From positions 1-24,310 of the forward strand of contig NZ_JAHQUY010000049.1 of NCBI RefSeq assembly GCF_019052365.1: a DNA stretch of 24,310 nt, read 5' to 3'. The position numbers were made by a program, and so were the translations under genes. The first letter of the stretch is position 1, and each line of letters begins with the position of its first letter. The notes below the pieces were generated by a model. It worked only from the letters and a program-made list of their open reading frames with translations, searched no databases and had not been told where the DNA came from. The stretch is from Leyella stercorea (GTDB lineage Bacteria > Bacteroidota > Bacteroidia > Bacteroidales > Bacteroidaceae). Positions 17,104 through 23,808 of the stretch are shown here, in pieces.

Positions 17104-17275
17104 GGTCATCTGGAATTTGGAGTTATAATAATATAACGTAACATGTTTATATAGTAGCGGAGGTCTCCGGCCTCCGCAGCAATCAATGATACAAACTCTA
17201 TTATTAGTAATAATGATTTGTATTCGACTTGGTGCTGCGGAGGCCGGAGACCTCCGCTACTTATAGGTTCATAAC
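17104..17275. repeat. nested palindromic element, copy A
   Basis: Two perfect 26-bp inverted arms (17153-17178 and 17236-17261) carry agtagcggaggtctccgg and its complement, and each arm is itself a palindrome around ggaggtctccggcctcc-type sequence. The 57-bp centre is A+T-rich (attattagtaataat). The left edge, gtcatctggaatttggagt, starts 5 bp after the GH92 stop codon. Copy B at 18734-18927 has the same arms and nearly the same centre. Confidence 0.85.
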
Positions 17276-17295
17276 TCTCAATTCTCAACTCCCAA

Positions 17296-17327
17296 CTTGC
17301 TTGTTTCGCCATTTTTTAGTAATTTTG
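17296..17327 (+). promoter_or_regulatory. Bacteroidetes-type promoter of the 443-residue protein gene
   Basis: CTTG at 17296-17299, 20 nt, then TAATTTTG at 17320-17327. Transcription would begin near 17334 and give a leader of about 60 nt. The box lies just outside repeat copy A, so the gene has its own promoter and does not depend on readthrough from GH92. Confidence 0.65.
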
Positions 17328-17396
17328 CAGTCCGTTTGCCGCAATTCGCGGCTTGCGCTCCCGAAATCAGGTAAAGGATAACATTGTAAAGTATAT

Positions 17397-18728
17397 ATGA
17401 CAAGCAGTAAAAACACTCACGCCTCGTCCGTTTGGACCGAGGTAGAATACTCGGCTCGCTGCACGAACCCGTACATCAGCACGCCGATCTACGTACCCGA
17501 AGAAACTTCTTATTTCATCTGCCGCGCTGACGGCACACGCCAGCAGTGCCGCCTCTCGTTTGTGGTGTTCCGCGCCGAAGGAGCCAACGCCGACGACTGG
17601 GAAGACGACCCGATGGTGGGCCGTCTCGACATCTGTGTGCTCGGCGAGGGCGACGAGGAGGTAGAGCCGGTAGAGGCTGTGTATCTCGGCATCTCGCCGG
17701 ACAGATTCCTCTCTGTAGTGCGCGAGGACGACCAGGAGATTGTGTTCGACTTCACATGGCGCCAGGGCACAGTCGAGATAGACCGTGCGCACGAGACCGA
17801 CGAGGGCTTCGTGGTGCGCAAGGACGACTTCGGCGACGACGGCATCAGCTGCCGACTCACTCCGCGCGAGGGCAACCCGTTCACGCTGCGCCTGCAGATA
17901 CCGTATGTGGGCTTCTCTCTGCTCGACGCCGACGACAACAAGCTCTCGGGCGACATCGAGATAGCGCACAGCGACATCCACAACTACTCGTATGCTTTCG
18001 TGGGCGACCAGGCTAACGACCGCTTCCAGATTGCGCTCGACGAGGGAAAACTCAACTATATGTGCGTGCTCAACGAGGACAACCGGCTCTCGGTGCGCGA
18101 TATGCGCAACCGCATGGAGCTTGTTAAGGAGATAGACCTGCAGGGTCCGCTCAGCGACCTGCTCATGGGCGCTCACTCGCTGCTCGTGAAGAACAAGATG
18201 GCGCGCTGGCGCATCGCTCTCGCCGGCGACGAGGTGGAGGGTGCCGACGCTGTAGAGCTCACGGGAGTGGCTCTCGCGCGCTTCGCCTTCGAGCAGTTCA
18301 GCGCTGAGGAGAACGTAGACGAGGACATGCTTGCGCAGCGACTCATGCACATGGAGCAGCACCTCGGTTTCCAGTGGTACTGGCTAGGCGATGCCGACTG
18401 GAGTCACGAGAATCTCGACGGACTCATCGACATGGAAGGTCTCGACGCCGACCCCGAGAAGATGATGCGTCAGGCACTGCTCTTCAACCGCTACGAGGCT
18501 TTCATGCAGCGCCTCTGCGCCTTCTCCTACATCTCGCAGAAGCCTATCCAGGGCGACCAGCTCCAGGCGCGCAACAACAAGCGCAAGATTGCTCGCTGCG
18601 TGCGCCACATACTGGCTCACCGCGCCGGCGAAGCTAACATCTGGGAACTCGATGACGAGGCTCGCCGCGAGATCATCCACTTCCACAGCACATTCCACCG
18701 CGAGTTTGTTGCTGCGTTAGAGGCTTAA
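17397..18728 (+). CDS. unrecognised acidic cytoplasmic protein, 443 residues
   Basis: No family was recognised. There is no signal peptide or membrane segment. The N-terminal half (1-240) alternates short beta-like strands with acidic loops (DDWEDDPMVG, LGEGDEEVEP, HETDEGFVVRKDDFGDDG) and reads like one or two beta-sandwich domains. A middle linker has NRMELVKEIDLQGPLSDLLMG and LVKNKMARWRIAL. The C-terminal 150 residues are helical with many Met, Gln and Arg and end in HFHSTFHREFVAALEA. Overall the protein is strongly acidic. The codon use and GC-rich third positions match the neighbours, which argues for a native, translated gene. It has its own promoter and stands alone between two copies of one palindromic repeat. 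A structural, regulatory or anti-phage role would each be a guess. Confidence 0.85.
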   Translation: MTSSKNTHASSVWTEVEYSARCTNPYISTPIYVPEETSYFICRADGTRQQCRLSFVVFRAEGANADDWEDDPMVGRLDICVLGEGDEEVEPVEAVYLGISPDRFLSVVREDDQEIVFDFTWRQGTVEIDRAHETDEGFVVRKDDFGDDGISCRLTPREGNPFTLRLQIPYVGFSLLDADDNKLSGDIEIAHSDIHNYSYAFVGDQANDRFQIALDEGKLNYMCVLNEDNRLSVRDMRNRMELVKEIDLQGPLSDLLMGAHSLLVKNKMARWRIALAGDEVEGADAVELTGVALARFAFEQFSAEENVDEDMLAQRLMHMEQHLGFQWYWLGDADWSHENLDGLIDMEGLDADPEKMMRQALLFNRYEAFMQRLCAFSYISQKPIQGDQLQARNNKRKIARCVRHILAHRAGEANIWELDDEARREIIHFHSTFHREFVAALEA

Positions 18729-18733
18729 GAGTG

Positions 18734-18927
18734 GGTCATCTGGAATTTGGAGTGATAATAATAGTTTATTATTATAACTATATAGTAGCGGAGGTCTCCG
18801 GCCTCCGCAACAATCAATTATACAAACTCTATTATTAGTATTAATGATTTGTATTCGACTTGGTACTGCGGAGGCCGGAGACCTCCGCTACTTATAGGTT
18901 CGTAAATTGAATCACTCCAAATTCCGG
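18734..18927. repeat. nested palindromic element, copy B
   Basis: This is a direct repeat of copy A, with the 26-bp arms intact at 18784-18809 and 18867-18892. Here the outermost inverted repeat is also preserved: tctggaatttggagtgat at the left (from 18740) pairs with aatcactccaaattccgga at the right (18909-18927). The left edge begins 5 bp after the stop codon of the 443-residue protein, the same offset as copy A after GH92. Copy B is therefore the more complete version of the element. Confidence 0.85.
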
Positions 18928-18986
18928 AAGAGCCTTAAGAGCATTAAACAATAGGCTTAAAAGCGTTGAACAATAGTTGTAAGCTG

Positions 18987-19071
18987 ATTACCGCATACAG
19001 GTAACATCATTACCGCATACCGGAACTTTCATTACCGCATACATGTAATTGAAGTTCCAGTATGCGGTAAT
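18987..19071. repeat. three 22-bp-spaced attaccgcatac repeats plus one inverted copy
   Basis: attaccgcatac occurs at 18987, 19009 and 19031, exactly 22 bp apart, and an inverted copy (gtatgcggtaat) follows at 19060-19071. The second repeat with the next nine bases pairs with the inverted copy to make a long interrupted hairpin, followed by a T-run at 19076-19080. It may work as a terminator, but the regular spacing is more than a terminator needs. The hairpin at 474-512 shares the core. Confidence 0.75.
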
Positions 19072-19119
19072 TGTGTTTTTGTCGGGTCTCAACCCGATTC
19101 AGCGTGTGGTTTTATAGGC

Positions 19120-19207
19120 AAGTTCCCCAAGAAAAGTGTGGTGTTCGTGTGAAAGTTCCCCAAGAAAAGTGTGGTGAATGCTTGTAAGTTCGCCTAGAAA
19201 AGTGTAT
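19120..19207 (+). repeat. three direct repeats at 33-bp period upstream of the ATPase gene
   Basis: aagttccccaagaaaagtgt starts at 19120 and 19153; a diverged third copy, aagttcgcctagaaaagtgt, starts at 19186. The interval is 33 bp each time. The third copy lies between the -33 and -7 boxes of the ATPase promoter and runs into the -7 box. Regular spacing of three helical turns on one face of the DNA would suit cooperative binding of a regulator. Confidence 0.75.
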
Positions 19208-19212
19208 CTTTG
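19181..19212 (+). promoter_or_regulatory. Bacteroidetes-type promoter of the DUF4143 ATPase gene
   Basis: CTTG at 19181-19184, 20 nt, then TATCTTTG at 19205-19212. The start of transcription would be near 19219, about 30 nt before the ATG at 19250. Confidence 0.7.
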
Positions 19213-19249
19213 CATTGTAAGTGTCAGTAAATTAGTAAATTAAGTAATT

Positions 19250-20539
19250 ATGGAGCGTAGCATATATTCAAGTCTTAAAAAATGGAAAGAATCGCCGACC
19301 CGTAAACCTTTGATACTACAAGGCGCACGTCAGGTAGGAAAGACCTATATATTGAAAGAATTCGGAGCATGCGAATACTCGGAAGTGGTCTATATCAACT
19401 GCGACGACAACAACGATATGCAGAATATGTTCGTCGATTATGATGTAGATCGTATCATACGCAGTCTGAGTGCAATCTCCGGCGTCTCTATAAAGCCTTC
19501 AACCACACTTCTTATTCTTGACGAGATACAGGAAGTGGAGCGTGGACTTGCCTCGTTGAAATATTTTTGTGAGAAAGCACCCGAGTATCATGTGGCTGTA
19601 GCAGGTTCGCTTCTTGGCATAACCCTGCACGAGGGCACATCGTTCCCCGTTGGCAAGGTGGATATGTTGTATATGTATCCAATGGATTTCGAGGAATTTC
19701 TATTGGCTATGGGTAAGGAGCAGCTTGTAGAATTGCTGCGCAGTAACAGTTGGACGGCTCTGACGCCATTGCGAGGTATGCTGACCGAACTGTTGCGTCA
19801 GTATTATTTCGTAGGTGGCATGCCGGAGGCTGTGAAGGCATACGTGGAGCGTGGAGATATATGGGAGGTGCGTTCCATCCATTCGAAGATAATAGACGCC
19901 TATCGCAACGATATGTCGAAACATGCACCAAAACAACAGGTGCAGCGTATAAACATGGTGTGGAATTCGATACCGTCGCAGTTGGCTCGCGACAACAAGA
20001 AGTTTATCTATGGAGCGCTGCGCAAGGGCGCACGTGCCAACGATTTTGAGATAGCAATACAGTGGCTTGTCGATTCGGGTTTGGTGCATAAGGTGCATCG
20101 CATAACCAAACCGGTTGTGCCGCTGAAATTCTATGAAGATATGTCTTCTTTCAAACTCTTTCTGCTCGACTGCGGACTGCTCGGTGCTTTGTCTGAGACG
20201 CCTCCCGAGCAGATACTCATCGGCGACAATGTGTTTGAAGAGTACAAAGGCGCTTTCACCGAGAACTATGTCCTGCAACAGCTGAAGTCGTTGCCGCGCA
20301 CCTTTGTCTACTATTACAGCAATGACAATTCGACATTGGAGATTGATTTCGTTGTGCAGCACGATACGCACATAATACCGATAGAGGTGAAGGCGGAGGA
20401 GAATCTCAGAGCGAAGTCGTTGCGCCAGTTCGTCATAGACAACCCTGGTCTGCACGGCGTGCGCTTCTCTATGTCCGACTATCGTGAGCAGGATTGGCTG
20501 ACGAATGTGCCGCTGTGGGCTGTAAAGTGGGCGTTTTAA
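19250..20539 (+). CDS. AAA_14 ATPase with C-terminal DUF4143 domain
   Basis: A 429-residue cytoplasmic P-loop ATPase. The Walker A is QGARQVGKT (about 24-32) and the Walker B LLILDEIQE (87-95), with the sensor-like VAVAGSLLG after it. The C-terminal DUF4143 part ends with STLEIDFVV (D366) and IPIEVKAEE (E-x-K near 378-381), the arrangement of a PD-(D/E)XK nuclease-like fold. The family is common, often in many copies, in Bacteroidetes and archaeal genomes; its job is unknown, and a mobile or defence-related role has been suspected from its patchy distribution. The coding sequence looks more A+T-rich than its neighbours. The gene stands alone with its own promoter and repeats, and ends at a shared bidirectional terminator. 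Confidence 0.92.
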   Translation: MERSIYSSLKKWKESPTRKPLILQGARQVGKTYILKEFGACEYSEVVYINCDDNNDMQNMFVDYDVDRIIRSLSAISGVSIKPSTTLLILDEIQEVERGLASLKYFCEKAPEYHVAVAGSLLGITLHEGTSFPVGKVDMLYMYPMDFEEFLLAMGKEQLVELLRSNSWTALTPLRGMLTELLRQYYFVGGMPEAVKAYVERGDIWEVRSIHSKIIDAYRNDMSKHAPKQQVQRINMVWNSIPSQLARDNKKFIYGALRKGARANDFEIAIQWLVDSGLVHKVHRITKPVVPLKFYEDMSSFKLFLLDCGLLGALSETPPEQILIGDNVFEEYKGAFTENYVLQQLKSLPRTFVYYYSNDNSTLEIDFVVQHDTHIIPIEVKAEENLRAKSLRQFVIDNPGLHGVRFSMSDYREQDWLTNVPLWAVKWAF

Positions 20540-20567
20540 GGTGTAGGTTATCTGCGAAGGCATACGA

Positions 20568-20616
20568 AAAAGCGGCTGCAGGAAACGAAACATTTCCAGC
20601 AGCCGCTTTTACTTTT
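20568..20616. terminator. bidirectional rho-independent terminator
   Basis: A 12-bp stem (aaaagcggctgc at 20568-20579 with gcagccgctttt at 20599-20610) is extended by ggaaa/tttcc inside. T-runs follow on the plus strand (20607-20617), and A-rich sequence precedes on the left, giving Ts on the minus strand. It lies between the convergent ATPase and endonuclease genes and should serve both. Confidence 0.85.
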
Positions 20617-20639
20617 TTACTCTTTTACTTTTAAAGGCT

Positions 20640-21638
20640 CTACTGCACAACGTACTTCTTTCCGTTTACGATGTAAATTCCCTTGTTGAGTCCGTCGAGG
20701 GCGCGGTCGGCATCGTTGGTAGTGCGCACGAGTGTGCCGCTGATGGTGTAGATGCGTACCGGGCGCGGAGTGGTGGGTGCGTTGACGGTGATGATCGACG
20801 TTGGGTTCTGGTAGTTATCGTAGCTGAACGGCACGTTCTGCATGTCGCCCCAGATGTAACGCTCCAGACCAGGATAGTCGACGAACGGGTTGCGGTTCTT
20901 CTGCACGCCGTAGGCAGCCGTGTTGCGGTTCACCTCCTTCTCGCTCACGGGGTCCTGCTCAGCCCACTTCAGCAGCAGGTTGAGCGCCCACTCCTTGTAA
21001 GCAGGATAGGAGTTGCCGGCGAGCATCGGGCTCGACCAACTGCTTATCTTGCTCTCGTAGCATGTAGCCATGTAGAGATAGATGCGCGCGAAGTCACCCT
21101 TGTAGATGTCGTTCGGCTCGAACACGGTGCCCGTGTAGCCGGGAGTTGTCGACTTACCGAGTTTGCTGAAACCCTTGTTTGACTTGTACTTGTCGCCGTT
21201 AGTCTCGCCGAACGGATTGTTGCCACGTCGGTTATTTACGTATCCGTCGCACGGCACTACGTGAACAATGTCGCTGTACATAGGTTGTCCCTCATTGAAC
21301 CAACTTTTCGGGAAAGAGTGCTCGCGGTTGTACATGTCGCCCTCTTTCTTATAGTTGCCAGTGTTGTCGCTGAAGTTGTAGTTAGTCGTGCAAGAATACA
21401 TATCCCACACCTTTCCGTCGTCGCGACGGTCGGTCTTCTTGTAAGCCTCCGGTAAGGATTTATATGAAACAACGTCTGGGTTGCCGATAATCTTTGATAA
21501 TGCAGTCTTGAGAGCCTTTCCCTTCTTGCCGTCGGCAGCGCTGTAGTAGGTGCCGCTGTTGTTGGGGCCTTGCGCGAAGGCGCCGACGAACGAGAAGAGG
21601 GCTATTGCGAATAATGATTTGCGTAAAGAAATATTCAT
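20640..21638 (-). CDS. secreted endonuclease I (EndA/NucM family) with T9SS-like C-terminal tail
   Basis: A 332-residue exported non-specific nuclease. The signal peptide covers about 1-22 (LFSFVGAFAQ). The beta-beta-alpha-metal motif is NREHSFPKSWF (104-114) with H107 as the general base, followed by the conserved DIVHVVPCDGYVNNRRGN and NPFGE (about 123-145). The last 45 residues (VRIYTISGTLV, LDGLNKGIYIVNGKKYVVQ) resemble type A sorting domains of type IX cargo, so the enzyme is probably surface-attached or released. It would degrade extracellular DNA or RNA for nucleotides or biofilm control. The start at 21638 is chosen because an in-frame extension upstream only translates an intergenic repeat and would bury the signal peptide. 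No promoter of the standard type was seen. Confidence 0.93.
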   Translation of the reverse strand: MNISLRKSLFAIALFSFVGAFAQGPNNSGTYYSAADGKKGKALKTALSKIIGNPDVVSYKSLPEAYKKTDRRDDGKVWDMYSCTTNYNFSDNTGNYKKEGDMYNREHSFPKSWFNEGQPMYSDIVHVVPCDGYVNNRRGNNPFGETNGDKYKSNKGFSKLGKSTTPGYTGTVFEPNDIYKGDFARIYLYMATCYESKISSWSSPMLAGNSYPAYKEWALNLLLKWAEQDPVSEKEVNRNTAAYGVQKNRNPFVDYPGLERYIWGDMQNVPFSYDNYQNPTSIITVNAPTTPRPVRIYTISGTLVRTTNDADRALDGLNKGIYIVNGKKYVVQ

Positions 21639-21689
21639 CTTTCTGTATTTATACGTTTTCTGGGAGGGTGTGTCAAAAGTCGCAAGCGA

Positions 21690-21810
21690 CACGCCCCGAA
21701 GGGGTAGCACCACATAGCCCAAGGCAGCGCCTTGGGTTAAAAGACACACACGAACCATACGCCCTGTAAGGGCAAAAGCCTAATTATTAAGGTGTTGCCC
21801 TTGGGAGATA
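21690..21810. repeat. decayed copy of the palindromic repeat at 147-350
   Basis: ccacatagcccaaggcagc, gccttgggtt and gccctgtaagggcaa followed by agcctaattatta correspond to arm and centre of the element at 147-350, with several changes, and the second arm is missing. It sits in the spacer upstream of the endonuclease gene. The end near 21660-21700 also carries small palindromes (cgcaagcg, ccccgaagggg). Confidence 0.65.
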
Positions 21811-21819
21811 GCTGCGCAA

Positions 21820-21917
21820 GGCTGGGAGATTGATGGTAGATAAAATACTATCTACCAGCCCGTAACTCGCTATTCAACAATGCATTGTACGCCTGCTGGG
21901 AGATATGGTAGATTTTT
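21820..21917. repeat. ctgggagat / ggtagat repeats with hairpin
   Basis: gctgggagat followed by tgatggtagat (21821-21841) recurs as gctgggagat followed by atggtagat (21895-21913). The first copy pairs with tatctacca at 21849-21857 to form a 9-bp hairpin. The second is followed by a T-run. No coding potential is seen in this spacer between the endonuclease and pyrH genes. Confidence 0.5.
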
Positions 21918-21952
21918 TACATTAATTGAGTTATGACACAACCTCTACATAG

Positions 21953-21990
21953 AAAGAAAAACTGGTTGGTGCACTTGAGACAAGTGCACC
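21953..21990 (-). terminator. hairpin with T-run after pyrH
   Basis: A perfect 10-bp stem (ggtgcacttg at 21968-21977) with a 3-nt loop lies 10 bp beyond the pyrH stop codon. On the minus strand it is followed after 5-6 nt by TTTTTCTTTC, which fits a rho-independent terminator. The same hairpin, base for base, occurs upstream of pyrH at 22978-23000. Confidence 0.6.
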
Positions 21991-21999
21991 CCCTGATGA

Positions 22000-22710
22000 T
22001 TAGTTGTGTACCAATGTGCCGATTTCCTCGCCCTGCATCACCTTCTTCAGGTTGCCTACGATGTCCATGTTGAACACGTAGATGGGCAGGTTGTTCTCCT
22101 TGCACATTGTTGTAGCGGTGAGGTCCATCACCTTCAAGCCGCGTGTGTAGATTTCGTCGTAAGTGATGTCTGTGAACTTCGTAGCGGTCGGGTCCTTTTC
22201 GGGGTCGGCTGTGTAGATGCCGTCAACGCGTGTGCCCTTGAGCATCACGTCAGCCTCAATCTCGATGCCACGGAGCGATGAGCCGGTGTCGGTGGTGAAG
22301 TAGGGTGAGCCGGTGCCGGCAGAGAAGATGCAGACATATCCTGCCTCCATTGCCTCGATAGCCTTCCACTTAGAGTAGAACTCGCCGATAGGCTCCATGC
22401 GTATCGCTGTGAGCACCTTTGTCTTCACGCCCAGTGCGCCGAGCGCCGAGCTGAGTGCGAGCGAGTTGATGACGGTAGCGCACATGCCCATTTGGTCGCC
22501 CTTCACGCGGTCGAAGCCTTTCGATGCGCCGCTGAGTCCGCGGAAGATGTTGCCACCGCCGATTACAATACCTATCTGCACGCCCATTTCGTGCACTTCC
22601 TTAATCTGCTCTGCGTATTCGCCCAGACGTACCGGGTCGATACCGAAGCTCTGTTTGCCCATGAGGCTCTCGCCGCTGAGCTTGAGGAGAATTCTCTTGA
22701 ACTTTGCCAT
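22000..22710 (-). CDS. pyrH: UMP kinase
   Basis: A 236-residue uridylate kinase making UDP from UMP and ATP in pyrimidine nucleotide synthesis; a cytoplasmic hexamer of the amino-acid-kinase fold. The N-terminus MAKFKRILLKLSGESLMG is diagnostic, followed by VIGGGNIFRG, DQMGMCATVINSLALSSAL, AGTGSPYFTTDTGSSLRGIE and KGTRVDGIYTADP. Length is standard. An open frame continues 32 codons upstream, but only through palindromic repeat sequence, so the ATG at 22710 is the start. The gene probably has its own promoter 316 bp upstream (23026-23057), giving an unusually long repeat-filled leader. The ribosome recycling factor gene that often follows pyrH is not present here. Confidence 0.97.
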   Translation of the reverse strand: MAKFKRILLKLSGESLMGKQSFGIDPVRLGEYAEQIKEVHEMGVQIGIVIGGGNIFRGLSGASKGFDRVKGDQMGMCATVINSLALSSALGALGVKTKVLTAIRMEPIGEFYSKWKAIEAMEAGYVCIFSAGTGSPYFTTDTGSSLRGIEIEADVMLKGTRVDGIYTADPEKDPTATKFTDITYDEIYTRGLKVMDLTATTMCKENNLPIYVFNMDIVGNLKKVMQGEEIGTLVHN

Positions 22711-22760
22711 GTTGTATGTTTGGTTTGTTTTGTTATTTGTTATTGTTGGGGTGTTCTCTG

Positions 22761-23003
22761 CTTGGTTGGTGCACCTTAGGGGGTGCAGCTGTCTCAGCTG
22801 CACCAACAGAGCTGTTGGCGCTATTCTTTGGTTGGTTGGCGCACCTTAGGGGGTGCAGCTGTCTCAGCTGCACCAACAGAGCTGTTGGTGCTATTCTTTG
22901 GTTGGTTGGTGCACCTTAGGGGGTGCAGCTGTCCCAGCTGCACCAACAGAGCTGTTGGTGCTATTCTTTGCTTGGTTGGTGCACTTGAGACAAGTGCACC
23001 CCC
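22761..23003. repeat. 70-bp tandem repeats of hairpins in the pyrH leader
   Basis: Three 70-bp units begin at 22761, 22831 and 22901, nearly identical, and a partial fourth begins at 22971. Each full unit has two hairpins: ggtgcagctg with its complement (22782-22804, 22852-22874, 22922-22944), and gcaccaacag with ctgttggtgc. The partial unit has instead the ggtgcacttg hairpin in opposite polarity (22978-23000), as found after pyrH. Seventy is not a multiple of three, so the reading frames through the array are incidental. Confidence 0.9.
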
Positions 23004-23025
23004 TTATGTGCACCCCCTTGTGATG

Positions 23026-23057
23026 CAAATGTACTGCTTTTTTGTGATGTAGCCAAA
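23026..23057 (-). promoter_or_regulatory. Bacteroidetes-type promoter upstream of pyrH
   Basis: On the minus strand TTTG (23057-23054), 20 nt, then TACATTTG (23033-23026) is a full-consensus promoter. It lies right beside the birA stop codon at 23061. A transcript from about 23020 would carry the whole 70-bp repeat array in its leader before the pyrH ATG at 22710. Confidence 0.75.
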
Positions 23058-23060
23058 CCA

Positions 23061-23792
23061 TTAGACTATAAACCTCACTTCCTTCATCCAATACGTGCGT
23101 TCCAGTCCTTGCGTGTCGGTGAGATGAAGGCGTCCGTTGAGCGCCACGCGGCTGATGCGTGCTTCGAAGCGCTCGTGCGTGGCGCAGTCTTCGTAGGCGT
23201 GCATGCCCTCGCGGCGGAACAGAGCGGCGTTGTATTCGGCGCAGATGCCGTCACGGTCGCCCTCCACAGCGCGCCGGTAGTAGAGTTCGAAGCTGCGGAG
23301 CACGGCGTCGAGCATTTCCTCGAGCGGCGTCTCCCTACCTATTATATTATATAGCGACACGGGATTGGGCGCATTGCTGCAAAACTCGCGCTGGTTCACG
23401 TTCAGTCCGATGCCGTGCACGCAGCGGTCTATGCGTTTTCCCTTCACGGTGGTTTCGATGAGCGTTCCGCTTATCTTGCGGTCGCGCCAGTAGATGTCGT
23501 TGGGCCATTTCAGCGTGATGTGGTCGGTGTAGCGGTCGAGCGCAGCCTTCAGCGCCAGCGCCCCAGCCATCGACAGCACGTACTGGTCGGCTATGGCTAT
23601 GTTTTGCGGACAGGTGAGTATGGAGAACAGCAGGTTCTTGCCGCGCTCGCTCTCCCAAGAATTGCCGGCTTGTCCGCGTCCTGCCGTCTGATATTCCGCC
23701 ACCGCCACAACCATCTCGCCGTTTGGCGGGGCAGGGTGGGCGAGAAGCACGTCGTTCGTAGACGCCGTCTCAGTGAGTTTTAATATATCCAT
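23061..23792 (-). CDS. birA: biotin--[acetyl-CoA-carboxylase] ligase
   Basis: A 243-residue biotin protein ligase that activates biotin with ATP and attaches it to the carboxyl carrier protein of acetyl-CoA carboxylase. Motifs are TETASTNDVLLA (7-18), EYQTAGRGQAGNSWESERGK (33-52), LKWPNDIYW (94-102), KISGTLIE and GIGLNVNQ. The N-terminal winged-helix DNA-binding domain of the Escherichia coli protein is absent, so it is a group I ligase without a repressor role. The start at 23792 gives the usual MDILKLTETASTN beginning; the upstream open frame overlaps yraN and is Arg-rich noise. It starts 16 bp beyond the yraN stop codon and is likely in the same transcript. Confidence 0.95.
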   Translation of the reverse strand: MDILKLTETASTNDVLLAHPAPPNGEMVVAVAEYQTAGRGQAGNSWESERGKNLLFSILTCPQNIAIADQYVLSMAGALALKAALDRYTDHITLKWPNDIYWRDRKISGTLIETTVKGKRIDRCVHGIGLNVNQREFCSNAPNPVSLYNIIGRETPLEEMLDAVLRSFELYYRRAVEGDRDGICAEYNAALFRREGMHAYEDCATHERFEARISRVALNGRLHLTDTQGLERTYWMKEVRFIV

Positions 23793-23808
23793 TTGAAGAG
23801 TTTTGAAT

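Noticed and set aside
21639..21758. N-terminal extension of the endonuclease gene by 40 codons
   Set aside because: It would place a repeat-derived segment before a clear signal peptide.
22711..22806. N-terminal extension of pyrH by 32 codons
   Set aside because: The added residues translate repeat DNA, while MAKFKRILLKLSGES is the family's usual beginning.
22704..22919. Open frame encoding a repeated peptide over the hairpin array
   Set aside because: The repeat unit of 70 bp shifts frame at each copy, so peptide similarity is incidental; composition follows the palindromes.
22761..23003. Possible CRISPR array or riboswitch upstream of pyrH
   Set aside because: Whole 70-bp units are nearly identical including the part that would be a spacer, and the structure matches no riboswitch known to me; a repeat array explains it.
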